DNA of 64,000 bases from Prodigiosinella aquatilis (lineage in GTDB: Bacteria; Pseudomonadota; Gammaproteobacteria; Enterobacterales; Enterobacteriaceae). The translations under genes and the position numbers were made by a program. Where the stretch lies: NCBI GenBank assembly GCA_030388725.1, contig CP128857.1, positions 3,658,001-3,722,000 on the forward strand. Reading direction: 5' to 3'. The notes beneath the pieces are model-generated. The model had not been told where the DNA came from. It searched no databases and saw only the letters and a list, made by a program, of their open reading frames with translations. Below, piece after piece: positions 18,104 through 31,019 of this stretch; the stretch's first letter is position 1; each line of letters starts with the position of its first letter.

Positions 18104-18210
18104 AATTCTGTTTCGTTCCAACCGTCACACTTCCGCGTCACCATCAGAACCAATACCGGAACATCACTGAAAATAGCTCGTCTCTCATTCCAAAACACCT
18201 TGGGTGTTGT

Positions 18211-21219
<3,009 letters not shown>

Positions 21220-21356
21220 TCACAACCCGAAGGTGTCTTTTTCATGAAGAGCAAGACCACCTCGCGCTGCAATTATTTGAGAGACTCTGATACAGCCAAC
21301 TCCCGCCATCAAGGCCAGGTTTCGCTGTATCGTTTCAATTTTCAGCTTGTTCCAGA

Positions 21357-21369
21357 TTGTTAAAGAGCA
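21357..21369 (-). promoter_or_regulatory. boxA antitermination site in 16S-23S spacer
   Basis: TGCTCTTTAACAA in RNA sense, located in the 223-base spacer between tRNA-Glu and 23S, as in other enterobacterial rrn operons; the Nus antitermination complex loads here. Confidence 0.75.
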
Positions 21370-21442
21370 AATAACATAAACCTGACTATCGCTAATCAGC
21401 TTTAGGTTATCGTTGACCGTGCCTTTCACCCACTGTCATTTT

Positions 21443-21518
21443 TGGCGTCCCCTAGGGGATTCGAACCCCTGTTACCGCCGTGAAAGGGCGGTGTCCTAGG
21501 CCTCTAGACGAAGGGGAC
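21443..21518 (-). tRNA. gltW: tRNA-Glu (TTC) in the 16S-23S spacer
   Basis: 76 bases including CCA; acceptor stem GTCCCCT/AGGGGAC; anticodon TTC in CTTTCACG. It is the only tRNA in this spacer, so the operon is of the Glu type, not the Ile-Ala type. Confidence 0.96.
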
Positions 21519-21599
21519 ACATCATGTCGGCTTCGCAGACGCGCGCTCTGTTTTCATCAGACAATCTGTGTGAGCACTTCACATTACCACTATCTTTGG

Positions 21600-23145
<1,546 letters not shown>

Positions 23146-23296
23146 AAGATTTGTTTGATGTGCTTCCGAAGAAGCGATGCTCAAAGAATTTATAACTGTT
23201 TATTCGTAATGAATTTACTGTCAGTCACTCTTCAAGTCTTTTCGTATTGATTACGATAGGGTCCTGTGAGTGCCCACACAGATTGTCTGATTATAT

Positions 23297-23307
23297 TGTT
23301 AAAGAGC
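23297..23307 (-). promoter_or_regulatory. boxA in the rRNA leader
   Basis: GCTCTTTAACA in RNA sense, between promoter P2 and the 16S gene; part of the rrn antitermination signal. Confidence 0.75.
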
Positions 23308-23343
23308 GTTCGTCGCGGCACTGCCGCTGACGTGAGGTCGCGT

Positions 23344-23371
23344 ATACTACGCTATCCTCTTGCAGAGTCAA
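23344..23371 (-). promoter_or_regulatory. rRNA promoter P2
   Basis: -35 TTGACT and -10 TAGTAT with 16-base spacing, about 200 bases before 16S. A GC-rich discriminator (GCG) follows, as in stringently controlled rrn promoters. Confidence 0.8.
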
Positions 23372-23440
23372 CGAATAATTCGTTTTTCCCCGCCTGACTC
23401 GGCGTTGTGTTGTTCACCAGCACCGGGTCAGTGGAGGCGC

Positions 23441-23468
23441 ATTATAGGCACTTCTCCTGGCCTGACAA
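23441..23468 (-). promoter_or_regulatory. rRNA promoter P1
   Basis: -35 TTGTCA and -10 TATAAT with 16-base spacing, then GCGCCTCC. This is the E. coli rrn P1 hexamer pair. AT-rich sequence upstream (23470-23550) could be the UP element and Fis region. Confidence 0.85.
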
Positions 23469-23557
23469 GGGGTAATTGCAAAAAAAAAATTCGTTTGCTC
23501 ACTTTTGAATCAATGCGCTTTTGCATGGAACTTTATTGAGCATTAATCGCTACTTTT

Positions 23558-23601
23558 ACAAACAAAAGACCTGAATAACTAAATTCAGGTCTTTTGTTTG
23601 T
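23558..23601 (-). terminator. clpB terminator
   Basis: Perfect 19-bp inverted repeat with a 6-base loop, starting 18 bases after the clpB stop; AT-rich tails flank the GACCTGAAT/ATTCAGGTC core. It insulates the rRNA promoters from clpB. Confidence 0.9.
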
Positions 23602-23618
23602 AACAGATGTCAATATAA

Positions 23619-26192
23619 CTATTGATGTGCGACGATCGTATCTCCCTCAACATCTAACGTCACGAGTTTACCGGGAATTAACTTGCCGGACAGAATCTGC
23701 TGGGCCAGTTGGTTCTCAATTAACTGTTGGATAGCTCGTTTAAGCGGTCGGGCCCCATAAACCGGATCAAACCCCAACTCTCCAAGTAGCGCCAACGCAG
23801 GTTCGGTAATCGTCACGCTGTAACCTCGCTCTTCCAAACGCTGGTACAAACGTTGAAGTTGAATCTGGGCAATAGAAGCAATATGTGCGCGTCCCAAGGG
23901 ATGGAATACCACAACTTCATCAATTCGGTTGATAAATTCAGGACGGAAGTGATGACTAACAACCTCTAGCACCATATCACGCATCTGGGTGTAATTCATG
24001 TCGCCGAAGCGTTCCTGAATTAAATCTGACCCCAGATTAGACGTCATGATAACAACCGTATTACGAAAATCGACTGTCCGCCCCTGACCATCAGTAAGAC
24101 GCCCATCATCCAATACCTGCAACAAAATATTGAATACATCCGGATGTGCTTTTTCCACCTCATCCAGCAAAATCACCGAGTAAGGACGACGGCGCACGGC
24201 TTCCGTCAGATAACCCCCCTCTTCATACCCAACATATCCCGGAGGGGCACCAACCAGACGCGATACAGAATGTTTCTCCATAAATTCAGACATATCAATA
24301 CGAACCATGGCATCGTCACTGTCAAACAGAAATGAAGCCAGTGACTTGCAAAGTTCAGTCTTACCGACACCAGTTGGTCCCAGGAATAGAAATGAACCAA
24401 TGGGACGATTTGGATCAGAGAGCCCGGCACGGCTGCGCCGAATAGAGTTGGCGACTGCCTCAACCGCTTCATCCTGACCAATCACACGCTGGTGTAACTC
24501 ATGCTCCATACGTAACAGTTTCTCACGTTCGCCCTCCAGCATTCTGGAGACAGGAATACCGGTCGACCGCGCCAGTACTTCGGCGATTTCCACATCTGTA
24601 ACCCGGTTACGCAGTAGATGCATTGTCTTGCCTTCTACCAGTGTCGCTGCGGCAAGCTGTTTTTCCAATTCGGGGATCTTGCCATATTGCAATTCTGACA
24701 TACGTCCCAGATCACCCTGACGACGAGCTTGCTCCAAGGTGATTTTCGCTTGTTCCAACGCCGCTTTAATATTCTGAGTCCCCGTCAGAGAAGCTTTTTC
24801 CGCCTTCCACTCTTCCTCTAACTTCGAGTATTCACGCTCTTTTTGCTCCAGTTCAGTACTTAACAGCTCCAGGCGTTTCAGGCTGGCTTCGTCAGACTCT
24901 TTCTTCAACGCCTGCTGCTCCAGCTTCAACTGGATAATACGGCGATCCAATCTATCCAGCGGTTCTGGTTTAGAGTCGATTTGCATACGAATGCTTGATG
25001 CCGCTTCATCGATCAGATCGATAGCCTTATCTGGCAATTTACGATCGGCAATATAACGATGAGATAACATAGCAGCAGCGACTATCGCTGGATCGGTAAT
25101 CTGTACATGGTGATGTAACTCATAACGTTCTTTCAGACCACGTAGAATCGCGATGGTATCTTCCACGCTTGGCTCAGAGACAAACACCTTTTGGAAACGT
25201 CTCTCAAGCGCGGCATCCTTTTCGATATACTGACGGTATTCATCCAGCGTGGTTGCGCCGACACAATGCAATTCACCGCGAGCAAGCGCAGGTTTCAGCA
25301 TATTACCTGCATCCATCGCACCATCCGCCTTGCCAGCACCGACCATAGTATGTAGTTCATCAATGAACAAGATGACATTGCCTTCCTGCTTCGAGAGGTC
25401 GGTTAGTACACCTTTCAGGCGCTCTTCAAACTCACCACGGTATTTGGCTCCTGCAATCAGCGCGCCCATATCTAACGATAAAACGCGTTTATTCTTTAAT
25501 CCTTCAGGAATTTCCCCATTGACAATACGCTGCGCAAGCCCTTCAACAATTGCGGTTTTACCTACGCCAGGCTCACCAATGAGTACCGGGTTGTTTTTTG
25601 TTCTACGCTGTAATACCTGGATAGTACGGCGAATTTCTTCATCCCGGCCAATAACTGGGTCCAACTTGCCTTGCTCGGCACGCTCGGTTAAATCAATAGT
25701 GTATTTTTTCAAAGCCTGCCGCTGATCTTCTGCTCCCTGCTCATTCACCTGTTCTCCTCCCCGAATCTGTTCGATCGCTTTAGTCACGTTTTCCTCGGTA
25801 GCGCCAGCGTTCTTTAGCACATCACTGAATGTGCTTCGGGACTCTAAAACAGCCAAGACAAACAGTTCTGAAGAAATAAATGTATCGCCACGTTTTTGGG
25901 CCAGCTTGTCGCAAATATTTAAAGTTTTTACCAGTTCATTGGATGGCTGAACATCGCCACCAGTTCCTTCTACCTGTGGTAAGCGACCTAATGCCTGTTC
26001 AATGGCATTTTTAAGATTGACAACATTTGCGCCCGCCGCCGTTAACAAAGGGCTAACCGTGCCACCTTCCTGGTTCAGGAGAGCACTCATCAGATGAAGT
26101 GGTTCAATAAATTGATGATCCCGCCCAAGTGCGAGAGATTGAGCATCGGCGAGAGCAAGCTGGAATTTATTGGTAAGACGATCCAGACGCAT
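23619..26192 (-). CDS. clpB: ATP-dependent disaggregase ClpB
   Basis: Hsp100 chaperone that works with DnaK to rescue aggregated proteins after heat shock. 857 residues, the same as E. coli. Order: N domain, AAA1 with Walker A GEPGVGKT near 206, the coiled-coil middle domain (about 410-525), AAA2 with GPTGVGKT near 605 and Walker B VILLDEVEKA. The start MRLDRLTNK is chosen because GGGAGGAGTT lies just upstream; an ATG 12 bases earlier overlaps that site. The internal start used for the short form was not examined. Confidence 0.97.
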   Translation of the reverse strand: MRLDRLTNKFQLALADAQSLALGRDHQFIEPLHLMSALLNQEGGTVSPLLTAAGANVVNLKNAIEQALGRLPQVEGTGGDVQPSNELVKTLNICDKLAQKRGDTFISSELFVLAVLESRSTFSDVLKNAGATEENVTKAIEQIRGGEQVNEQGAEDQRQALKKYTIDLTERAEQGKLDPVIGRDEEIRRTIQVLQRRTKNNPVLIGEPGVGKTAIVEGLAQRIVNGEIPEGLKNKRVLSLDMGALIAGAKYRGEFEERLKGVLTDLSKQEGNVILFIDELHTMVGAGKADGAMDAGNMLKPALARGELHCVGATTLDEYRQYIEKDAALERRFQKVFVSEPSVEDTIAILRGLKERYELHHHVQITDPAIVAAAMLSHRYIADRKLPDKAIDLIDEAASSIRMQIDSKPEPLDRLDRRIIQLKLEQQALKKESDEASLKRLELLSTELEQKEREYSKLEEEWKAEKASLTGTQNIKAALEQAKITLEQARRQGDLGRMSELQYGKIPELEKQLAAATLVEGKTMHLLRNRVTDVEIAEVLARSTGIPVSRMLEGEREKLLRMEHELHQRVIGQDEAVEAVANSIRRSRAGLSDPNRPIGSFLFLGPTGVGKTELCKSLASFLFDSDDAMVRIDMSEFMEKHSVSRLVGAPPGYVGYEEGGYLTEAVRRRPYSVILLDEVEKAHPDVFNILLQVLDDGRLTDGQGRTVDFRNTVVIMTSNLGSDLIQERFGDMNYTQMRDMVLEVVSHHFRPEFINRIDEVVVFHPLGRAHIASIAQIQLQRLYQRLEERGYSVTITEPALALLGELGFDPVYGARPLKRAIQQLIENQLAQQILSGKLIPGKLVTLDVEGDTIVAHQ

Positions 26193-26233
26193 AACTCCTC
26201 CCATACATACTGGTCAAAATTGCTACCGGAGAT

Positions 26234-26262
26234 TAAATAAGGCCATCTTTCAAAATTTCAAG
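26234..26262 (-). promoter_or_regulatory. Candidate sigma-32 heat-shock promoter of clpB
   Basis: CTTGAAA, 13 bases, then CCTTATTTA, about 42 bases before the clpB start. This fits the sigma-32 pattern (CTTGAAA N13-14 CCCATnT) with a perfect -35 and a partial -10; E. coli clpB has a sigma-32 promoter at the same place. Confidence 0.65.
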
Positions 26263-26327
26263 ATGACTTTGCCAGTAATAATAGGAGGAAAAACGTTAAC
26301 TGTCCCGGACCGCCTTAATTCAATAGG

Positions 26328-27053
26328 TTATATCACCCAGACTAAAGTTGCCATACGACCGGTTACACCATCGCGTCGATATGAGAAAAATTTTTGCGGT
26401 TCACTGACGGTACAAGCCTCTCCGCCAAAAATTTTCGTCACACCCGCAGCTTGCAAACGTAAACGTGCAAGTTGGTAAATATCCGCCAGAAATTTTTCAC
26501 CTTGAGAGACAAAAGCCATTGCCGATTGGGGATCATCCTGGGTAAAAGCAGCTTTTACTTCAGCCCCCACCTCAAACTGTTGCGGACCAATAGCCGGGCC
26601 TAACCATGCCATGATATTCGATGGAGAGGAGCGGAATCGCAATAACGATTGCTCCAGCACCCCAGCCTGCAATCCTCGCCAACCAGCATGAGCGGCGGCG
26701 ACTTCATCACCAGCTTCAGTACAAAACAACACAGGCAAACAGTCGGCCGTCATCACCGCACAGACTCGCTCTTTGCACCTGGTATATACAGCATCCCCTT
26801 TCAGTGAAACCGGCGTGTCATTATCTAATTCCACAACCTGTGTACCATGAACCTGTTCCAACCAGTATGGCATTGATGGTAAAGATGCAACTTCCACCAG
26901 CTTATTTCGATTTTCATACACGTGTAGTGCATCATCACCGACATGATTTCCTAAATTAAAGGAATCATAGGGCGGCATACTGACGCCCCCAATGCGGGTA
27001 GTGCTGTAAGCACGAATATTATGTGGTGCTGGCCAATTGGGTTGTATAAGCAT
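26328..27053 (-). CDS. pgeF: PgeF/YfiH, multicopper-oxidase-fold purine/peptidoglycan editing enzyme
   Basis: 241-residue YfiH-family protein. E. coli YfiH (PgeF) prevents L-Ser misincorporation into the peptidoglycan stem peptide, and relatives act as purine nucleoside phosphorylases. Metal-site motifs are visible: VCAVMTADCLPVLFC with the conserved Cys, and AAAHAGWRGLQAG with the conserved His. It lies between rluD (4 bases apart) and clpB, as in E. coli. Confidence 0.93.
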   Translation of the reverse strand: MLIQPNWPAPHNIRAYSTTRIGGVSMPPYDSFNLGNHVGDDALHVYENRNKLVEVASLPSMPYWLEQVHGTQVVELDNDTPVSLKGDAVYTRCKERVCAVMTADCLPVLFCTEAGDEVAAAHAGWRGLQAGVLEQSLLRFRSSPSNIMAWLGPAIGPQQFEVGAEVKAAFTQDDPQSAMAFVSQGEKFLADIYQLARLRLQAAGVTKIFGGEACTVSEPQKFFSYRRDGVTGRMATLVWVI

Positions 27054-27057
27054 GTAG

Positions 27058-28035
27058 TCACCAGCCCAGTTGTTCTTTAAACGCTTCTGTGTCAGCTTTT
27101 AATGCGTCTATCAATTTCACCATATCCTGTGGCAGGGGAGCATGCCACTCCATCTGAATTCCACTGATAGGGTGATACAAACGCAACATCGTGGCATGTA
27201 GAGCCTGGCGATCAAAACCACGCAGAACCGCGATAAATTCGTCTGACGCTCCTTTCGGAGAACGTGGACGCCCACCATATAAAGGATCACCCACCAAAGG
27301 ATGATTTATATGTGCCATATGTACGCGAATCTGATGAGTACGGCCGGTTTCCAAACGTAACCGCAAACGGGTATGAGCGCGGAAATGTTCCATAATCCGG
27401 TAATGCGTAACAGCAGGTTTTCCCATCGGATGAACAGCCATGTGAGTACGTTTTGTAGCATGACGGGCTATCGGCTCATCAACCGACCCTCCCGCCGTCA
27501 TCGTACCAACCGCCACCGCTTCATATTCACGGGTAATTTCACGGGCCTGCAACGACTCCACCAGCCGGGTTTGGGCCGGTACGGTCTTCGCCACAACCAT
27601 CAATCCAGTGGTATCTTTATCCAGTCGATGAACAATCCCAGCACGAGGAACATCCACAATTTCTGGATAATGATGGAGCAATGCATTTAATACCGTACCG
27701 TCAGGATTTCCCGCGCCAGGATGTACAACCAGATCTCGGGGTTTATTGATCACCAGAATATCCTGGTCTTCATAAACAATATCCAGTGCAATTGCTTGTG
27801 CTTCCCAACGCGCATCCTCTTCGATCAATGCATCAATGGCCACTAATTCGCCACCAAGCACCTTCTCTTTTGGCTTATTCATAATATTGCCGTTAATCTG
27901 TACCCGCTGTTCCAAAATCCACTCTTTTATGCGTGAACGGGAATAATCAGGGAACAATTCGGCTAAAGCCTGATCTAAACGTTGTCCGAGTTGAGATTCG
28001 GCCACTATTGCCGTGAGTTGTACTTGTTGTGCCAT
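27058..28035 (-). CDS. rluD: 23S rRNA pseudouridine synthase D
   Basis: Makes pseudouridines 1911, 1915 and 1917 in helix 69 of 23S rRNA. 325 residues: an N-terminal S4 domain (GQRLDQALAELFPDYSRSRI), then the RluA-type catalytic domain with HRLDKDTTGLMVVAK holding the catalytic Asp, and RTHQIRVHM. It is divergent from bamD. Confidence 0.96.
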   Translation of the reverse strand: MAQQVQLTAIVAESQLGQRLDQALAELFPDYSRSRIKEWILEQRVQINGNIMNKPKEKVLGGELVAIDALIEEDARWEAQAIALDIVYEDQDILVINKPRDLVVHPGAGNPDGTVLNALLHHYPEIVDVPRAGIVHRLDKDTTGLMVVAKTVPAQTRLVESLQAREITREYEAVAVGTMTAGGSVDEPIARHATKRTHMAVHPMGKPAVTHYRIMEHFRAHTRLRLRLETGRTHQIRVHMAHINHPLVGDPLYGGRPRSPKGASDEFIAVLRGFDRQALHATMLRLYHPISGIQMEWHAPLPQDMVKLIDALKADTEAFKEQLGW

Positions 28036-28167
28036 AGTATGCAGCTTCTTTATTAACGTTGGGTTTTAACGGCGACGCCGTTTAAAATAATGTACTATTG
28101 TAGCTGGTCTTAATCGGGAGCTTAACGGACAGTTTCCCGAAAAAACACTGAGGATAATCAAAACGTC

Positions 28168-28902
28168 ATGACGCGTATGAAATACCTGGTGGCTGCAGCC
28201 ACGTTGAGCCTGGCGCTGGTTGGTTGCTCCAGCAACTCCAAAGATGCAGTTCCTGATCGCCCACCTTCAGAAATTTATGCCACTGCTCAGGAAAAACTGC
28301 AGGATGGCAACTTTAAGGCCGCCATTACGCAGTTGGAAGCGTTGGATAACCGTTATCCATTTGGTCCTTATTCACAACAGGTTCAGCTGGATCTGATATA
28401 TGCCTACTATAAATCTGCCGAGCTACCGTTAGCTCAGGCATCCATTGATCGTTTTATCCGCCTGAACCCCACGCATCCTAACATAGACTATGTGCTCTAT
28501 ATGCGTGGCCTGACCAACATGGCGTTAGATGATAGTACATTACAAGGATTCTTTGGTGTTGATCGTTCAGACCGCGATCCTCAGTACGCCCGTGCAGCTT
28601 TCCAAGCCTTTCGCCAGCTAGTGCAAGGTTACCCGAGAAGTCTCTACGCTACTGATGCCAGCAAACGTCTGGAATTCCTGAAAGAGCGCCTGGCCAAATA
28701 TCAACTTTCAGTCGCGCAATATTACACGAAACGCGGCGCTTATGTAGCGGTTGTTAACCGTGTTGAGCAAATGATGAAAGATTATCCGGATACGCAGGCG
28801 ACAAGAAAAGCACTGCCATTAATGGAAAATGCTTACCGTGAATTGCAGTTAACTGCAGAGGCAGACAAAGTAGCAAAAATTATTGCCGTCAACCCTGTTT
28901 AA
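28168..28902 (+). CDS. bamD: Outer membrane protein assembly factor BamD
   Basis: Essential lipoprotein of the BAM complex that inserts beta-barrel proteins into the outer membrane. 244 residues; the lipobox LVGC puts the lipidated Cys at residue 20; five TPR-like repeats follow (for example AITQLEALDNRYPFGPYSQQ). The start MTRMKYLVAA agrees with the E. coli protein. A hairpin with a T run follows 20 bases later. Confidence 0.97.
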   Translation: MTRMKYLVAAATLSLALVGCSSNSKDAVPDRPPSEIYATAQEKLQDGNFKAAITQLEALDNRYPFGPYSQQVQLDLIYAYYKSAELPLAQASIDRFIRLNPTHPNIDYVLYMRGLTNMALDDSTLQGFFGVDRSDRDPQYARAAFQAFRQLVQGYPRSLYATDASKRLEFLKERLAKYQLSVAQYYTKRGAYVAVVNRVEQMMKDYPDTQATRKALPLMENAYRELQLTAEADKVAKIIAVNPV

Positions 28903-28922
28903 CAATTACAACGCTTATCACC

Positions 28923-28950
28923 ACGGCAGCTTAGGCTGCCGTTTTTTATT
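28923..28950 (+). terminator. bamD terminator
   Basis: ACGGCAGC, loop TTAG, GCTGCCGT, then six Ts. Confidence 0.9.
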
Positions 28951-28978
28951 TATACCGTATTTCTTGTTTGAAAATAAA

Positions 28979-29004
28979 ACGCCGGGAGATCAAACACCCG
29001 GCGT
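28979..29004 (-). terminator. Hairpin with minus-strand T run, bamD-raiA gap
   Basis: ACGCCGGG/CCCGGCGT with a 10-base loop; TTTTATTTT follows on the minus strand. No minus-strand gene is seen downstream of raiA, so it may block antisense transcription. Nothing else stands out in the 299-base gap except the raiA promoter region. Confidence 0.4.
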
Positions 29005-29201
29005 CAACAATAAATCTTACCGATAATGCCATAGCCTTTACACACCCACAAGACCAGTATGGTTATTCCCAAAGACAGTTCACAAATCAAGGTTTATTGA
29101 CGAAAAGTGACAAAAAAAAAGTGATCGGAATCACCCATTTTGTTCCATCTAGAGGTATGCTGAAACTATCCAAGACGGACAAGGCAGAGAGGTAAGTTTT
29201 T

Positions 29202-29540
29202 ATGACTATCAATATTACCAGTAAGCAAATGGATATTACCCCCGCAATACGTCAACATGTCGAAGACCGTCTCACGAAACTGGATAAATGGCAAACACAG
29301 TTAATTAACCCACATATTATCCTATCCAAAGAGCCACAAGGCTTTGTTGCCGATGCCACGATCAATACCCCCAATGGTCCCCTGGTCGCCAGTGCCAAAC
29401 ACGAAGATATGTATACTGCCATCAATGAGCTCATTGCCAAACTCGAACGCCAGCTGAATAAAGTACAGCATAAAAGCGAAGCGCGTCGTGCCGAGTCTTG
29501 TATAAAAGATGTCAATCTGCAGGTTTCTCCGGAGGAATAA
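29202..29540 (+). CDS. raiA: Ribosome hibernation factor RaiA (YfiA)
   Basis: Binds the 30S decoding centre and stabilises idle 70S ribosomes in stationary phase and cold. 112 residues, matching the family start MTINITSKQMDITPAIRQHV and the conserved LEHORN-like stretch LVASAKHEDMYTAINELIAKLERQLNK. It starts after AGAGAGGTAAG. It lies between bamD and the pheL-pheA unit, as in E. coli. Confidence 0.95.
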   Translation: MTINITSKQMDITPAIRQHVEDRLTKLDKWQTQLINPHIILSKEPQGFVADATINTPNGPLVASAKHEDMYTAINELIAKLERQLNKVQHKSEARRAESCIKDVNLQVSPEE

Positions 29541-29568
29541 AAGCAGGTTATATACTTTATTTCCACTA

Positions 29569-29592
29569 ACGCGCCGTCAGGCGCGTTTTTTA
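29569..29592 (+). terminator. raiA terminator
   Basis: ACGCGCC, loop GTCA, GGCGCGT, then a T run, 29 bases after the raiA stop. Confidence 0.85.
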
Positions 29593-29649
29593 TTGACAGG
29601 ATGAAAAGGCAGCAGTTACCTTACTAACCTCACAGCAAGGATTTTAATC

Positions 29650-29754
29650 ATGAATCAAAAGTTGTTCTTCTTCGTATTTTTTTTTTCATTCTACCCGCCT
29701 GGGGGCAATTGTCGTGTGAGTGAAAATACGAAGACGAACAAAAAAGCCTCCTGA
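29650..29754 (+). CDS. pheL: pheA leader peptide, with an unusually long frame
   Basis: Starts ATG-AAT-CAA and soon encodes FFFVFFFSF: seven Phe codons that let the ribosome sense charged tRNA-Phe. As written the frame does not stop at the usual place (E. coli pheL has 15 residues) but runs 34 codons, through the 1:2 and terminator stems, and ends at 29754. A run of ten Ts at 29677-29686 lies in the Phe codons. One base fewer or more there would bring a stop near 29718-29722. The downstream segment still matches the pheA attenuator. Confidence 0.75.
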   Translation: MNQKLFFFVFFFSFYPPGGNCRVSENTKTNKKAS

Positions 29755-29772
29755 ACTTAGGGGGCTTTTTTA
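29741..29772 (+). terminator. pheA attenuator terminator
   Basis: AAGCCTCC, an 8-base loop, GGGGGCTT, then six Ts, 27 bases before pheA. The upstream CGAAGACGAACA segment is as in the E. coli pheA attenuator. Confidence 0.85.
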
Positions 29773-29799
29773 TATGGACAGCAAACAGGTAAACGCTCT

Positions 29800-30957
29800 A
29801 TGACCGACAATCCGTTACTGATACTGCGCGATCGCATCAGCGCCCTAGATATGCAACTGCTTGAATTGTTAGCTCAAAGACGGGAGCTGGCACTGGAGGT
29901 AGCAAAAACTAAACAACATACTCACCGTCCCATCCGCGATAAGGAACGTGAACGCGACTTGCTTTCAGCCTTGATTGACGAAGGGAAAAAACATCATCTT
30001 GATGGCCACTATATTACTCGGCTGTTCCAGCTTATTATCGAAGACTCTGTTCTGACTCAGCAAGCCTTACTGCAACAACATTTGAATCGAACCACGTCAC
30101 ATTCAGCACGTATTGCTTTTTTAGGTCCGAAAGGTTCTTATTCGCATTTGGCAGCCCGACAGTATGCAGCCCGCCACTTCGACAATATTATTGAGTGCGG
30201 ATGCCAAAAGTTTCACGACATTATCAACATAGTGGAAATCGGTCAGGCTGATTACGCTGTATTACCGATTGAAAATACCAGTTCAGGTTCTATCAATGAT
30301 GTCTATGACCTACTGCAACACACAGGATTATCTATTGTTGGTGAACTAACCAATCCGATTGATCACTGTGTCCTAGTCGCCGTTGATACCCACCTTGATC
30401 AAATAGAAACGGTTTACAGCCATCCGCAACCCTTTCAACAATGCAGCAATTTTATTAATCGCTTCCCACACTGGAAAATCGAATACTGCGAAAGTACAGC
30501 CGCGGCAATGGCCAAAGTATCAGAACTGAAATCACCCAAGGTTGCCGCATTAGGTAGTGAGGCAGGAGGTACGCTTTACCAGTTACAAGTACTGGAACAT
30601 AACCTGGCGAACCAGTCACAAAATATTACCCGCTTTATTATATTGGCTCGCAAACCTATCGAAGTTACCGAACAGGTACCAGCCAAAACAACACTTATCA
30701 TGGCAACAGGTCAGCAATCCGGCGCTCTGGTGGAGGCATTACTTGTACTGCGTGAACACGGTATCGTAATGACAAAACTGGAGTCTCGACCCATTCACGG
30801 TAATCCATGGGAAGAGATGTTTTATATTGATGTTCAGGCCAATCTGCGCAGTAAAGAAATGCAAAACGCGCTCAAAGATCTGGCGATGATAACCCGGTCA
30901 TTAAAAGTGCTCGGCTGCTATCCCAGTGAAAACATTGTACCAGTAGAGACTGATTGA
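29800..30957 (+). CDS. pheA: Bifunctional chorismate mutase/prephenate dehydratase
   Basis: Makes phenylpyruvate from chorismate in two steps. 385 residues: chorismate mutase (about 1-95, LRDRISALDMQLLELLAQRR), prephenate dehydratase (about 105-285, FLGPKGSYSHLAARQYA) and a C-terminal ACT domain for Phe feedback, with ESRPIHGNPWEEMFYID containing the ESRP motif. Regulation is by attenuation through the upstream pheL leader. It is convergent with tyrA. Confidence 0.97.
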   Translation: MTDNPLLILRDRISALDMQLLELLAQRRELALEVAKTKQHTHRPIRDKERERDLLSALIDEGKKHHLDGHYITRLFQLIIEDSVLTQQALLQQHLNRTTSHSARIAFLGPKGSYSHLAARQYAARHFDNIIECGCQKFHDIINIVEIGQADYAVLPIENTSSGSINDVYDLLQHTGLSIVGELTNPIDHCVLVAVDTHLDQIETVYSHPQPFQQCSNFINRFPHWKIEYCESTAAAMAKVSELKSPKVAALGSEAGGTLYQLQVLEHNLANQSQNITRFIILARKPIEVTEQVPAKTTLIMATGQQSGALVEALLVLREHGIVMTKLESRPIHGNPWEEMFYIDVQANLRSKEMQNALKDLAMITRSLKVLGCYPSENIVPVETD

Positions 30958-30967
30958 TAACCAAAAA

Positions 30968-30995
30968 CGCCATACCCGGCTAAAGGGGAATGGCG
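30968..30995. terminator. Hairpin between convergent pheA and tyrA
   Basis: CGCCAT-A-CCC and GGG-GA-ATGGCG arms around an 8-base loop in the 62-base gap. There is no clear T run, so termination is inferred from position. Confidence 0.4.
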
Positions 30996-31019
30996 GTAAT
31001 ATCATTAAAGACTAATCTT

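Noticed and set aside
28968..29195. A 75-codon frame in the bamD-raiA gap
   Set aside because: It starts next to a hairpin and runs through the raiA promoter region; no ribosome-binding site or family.
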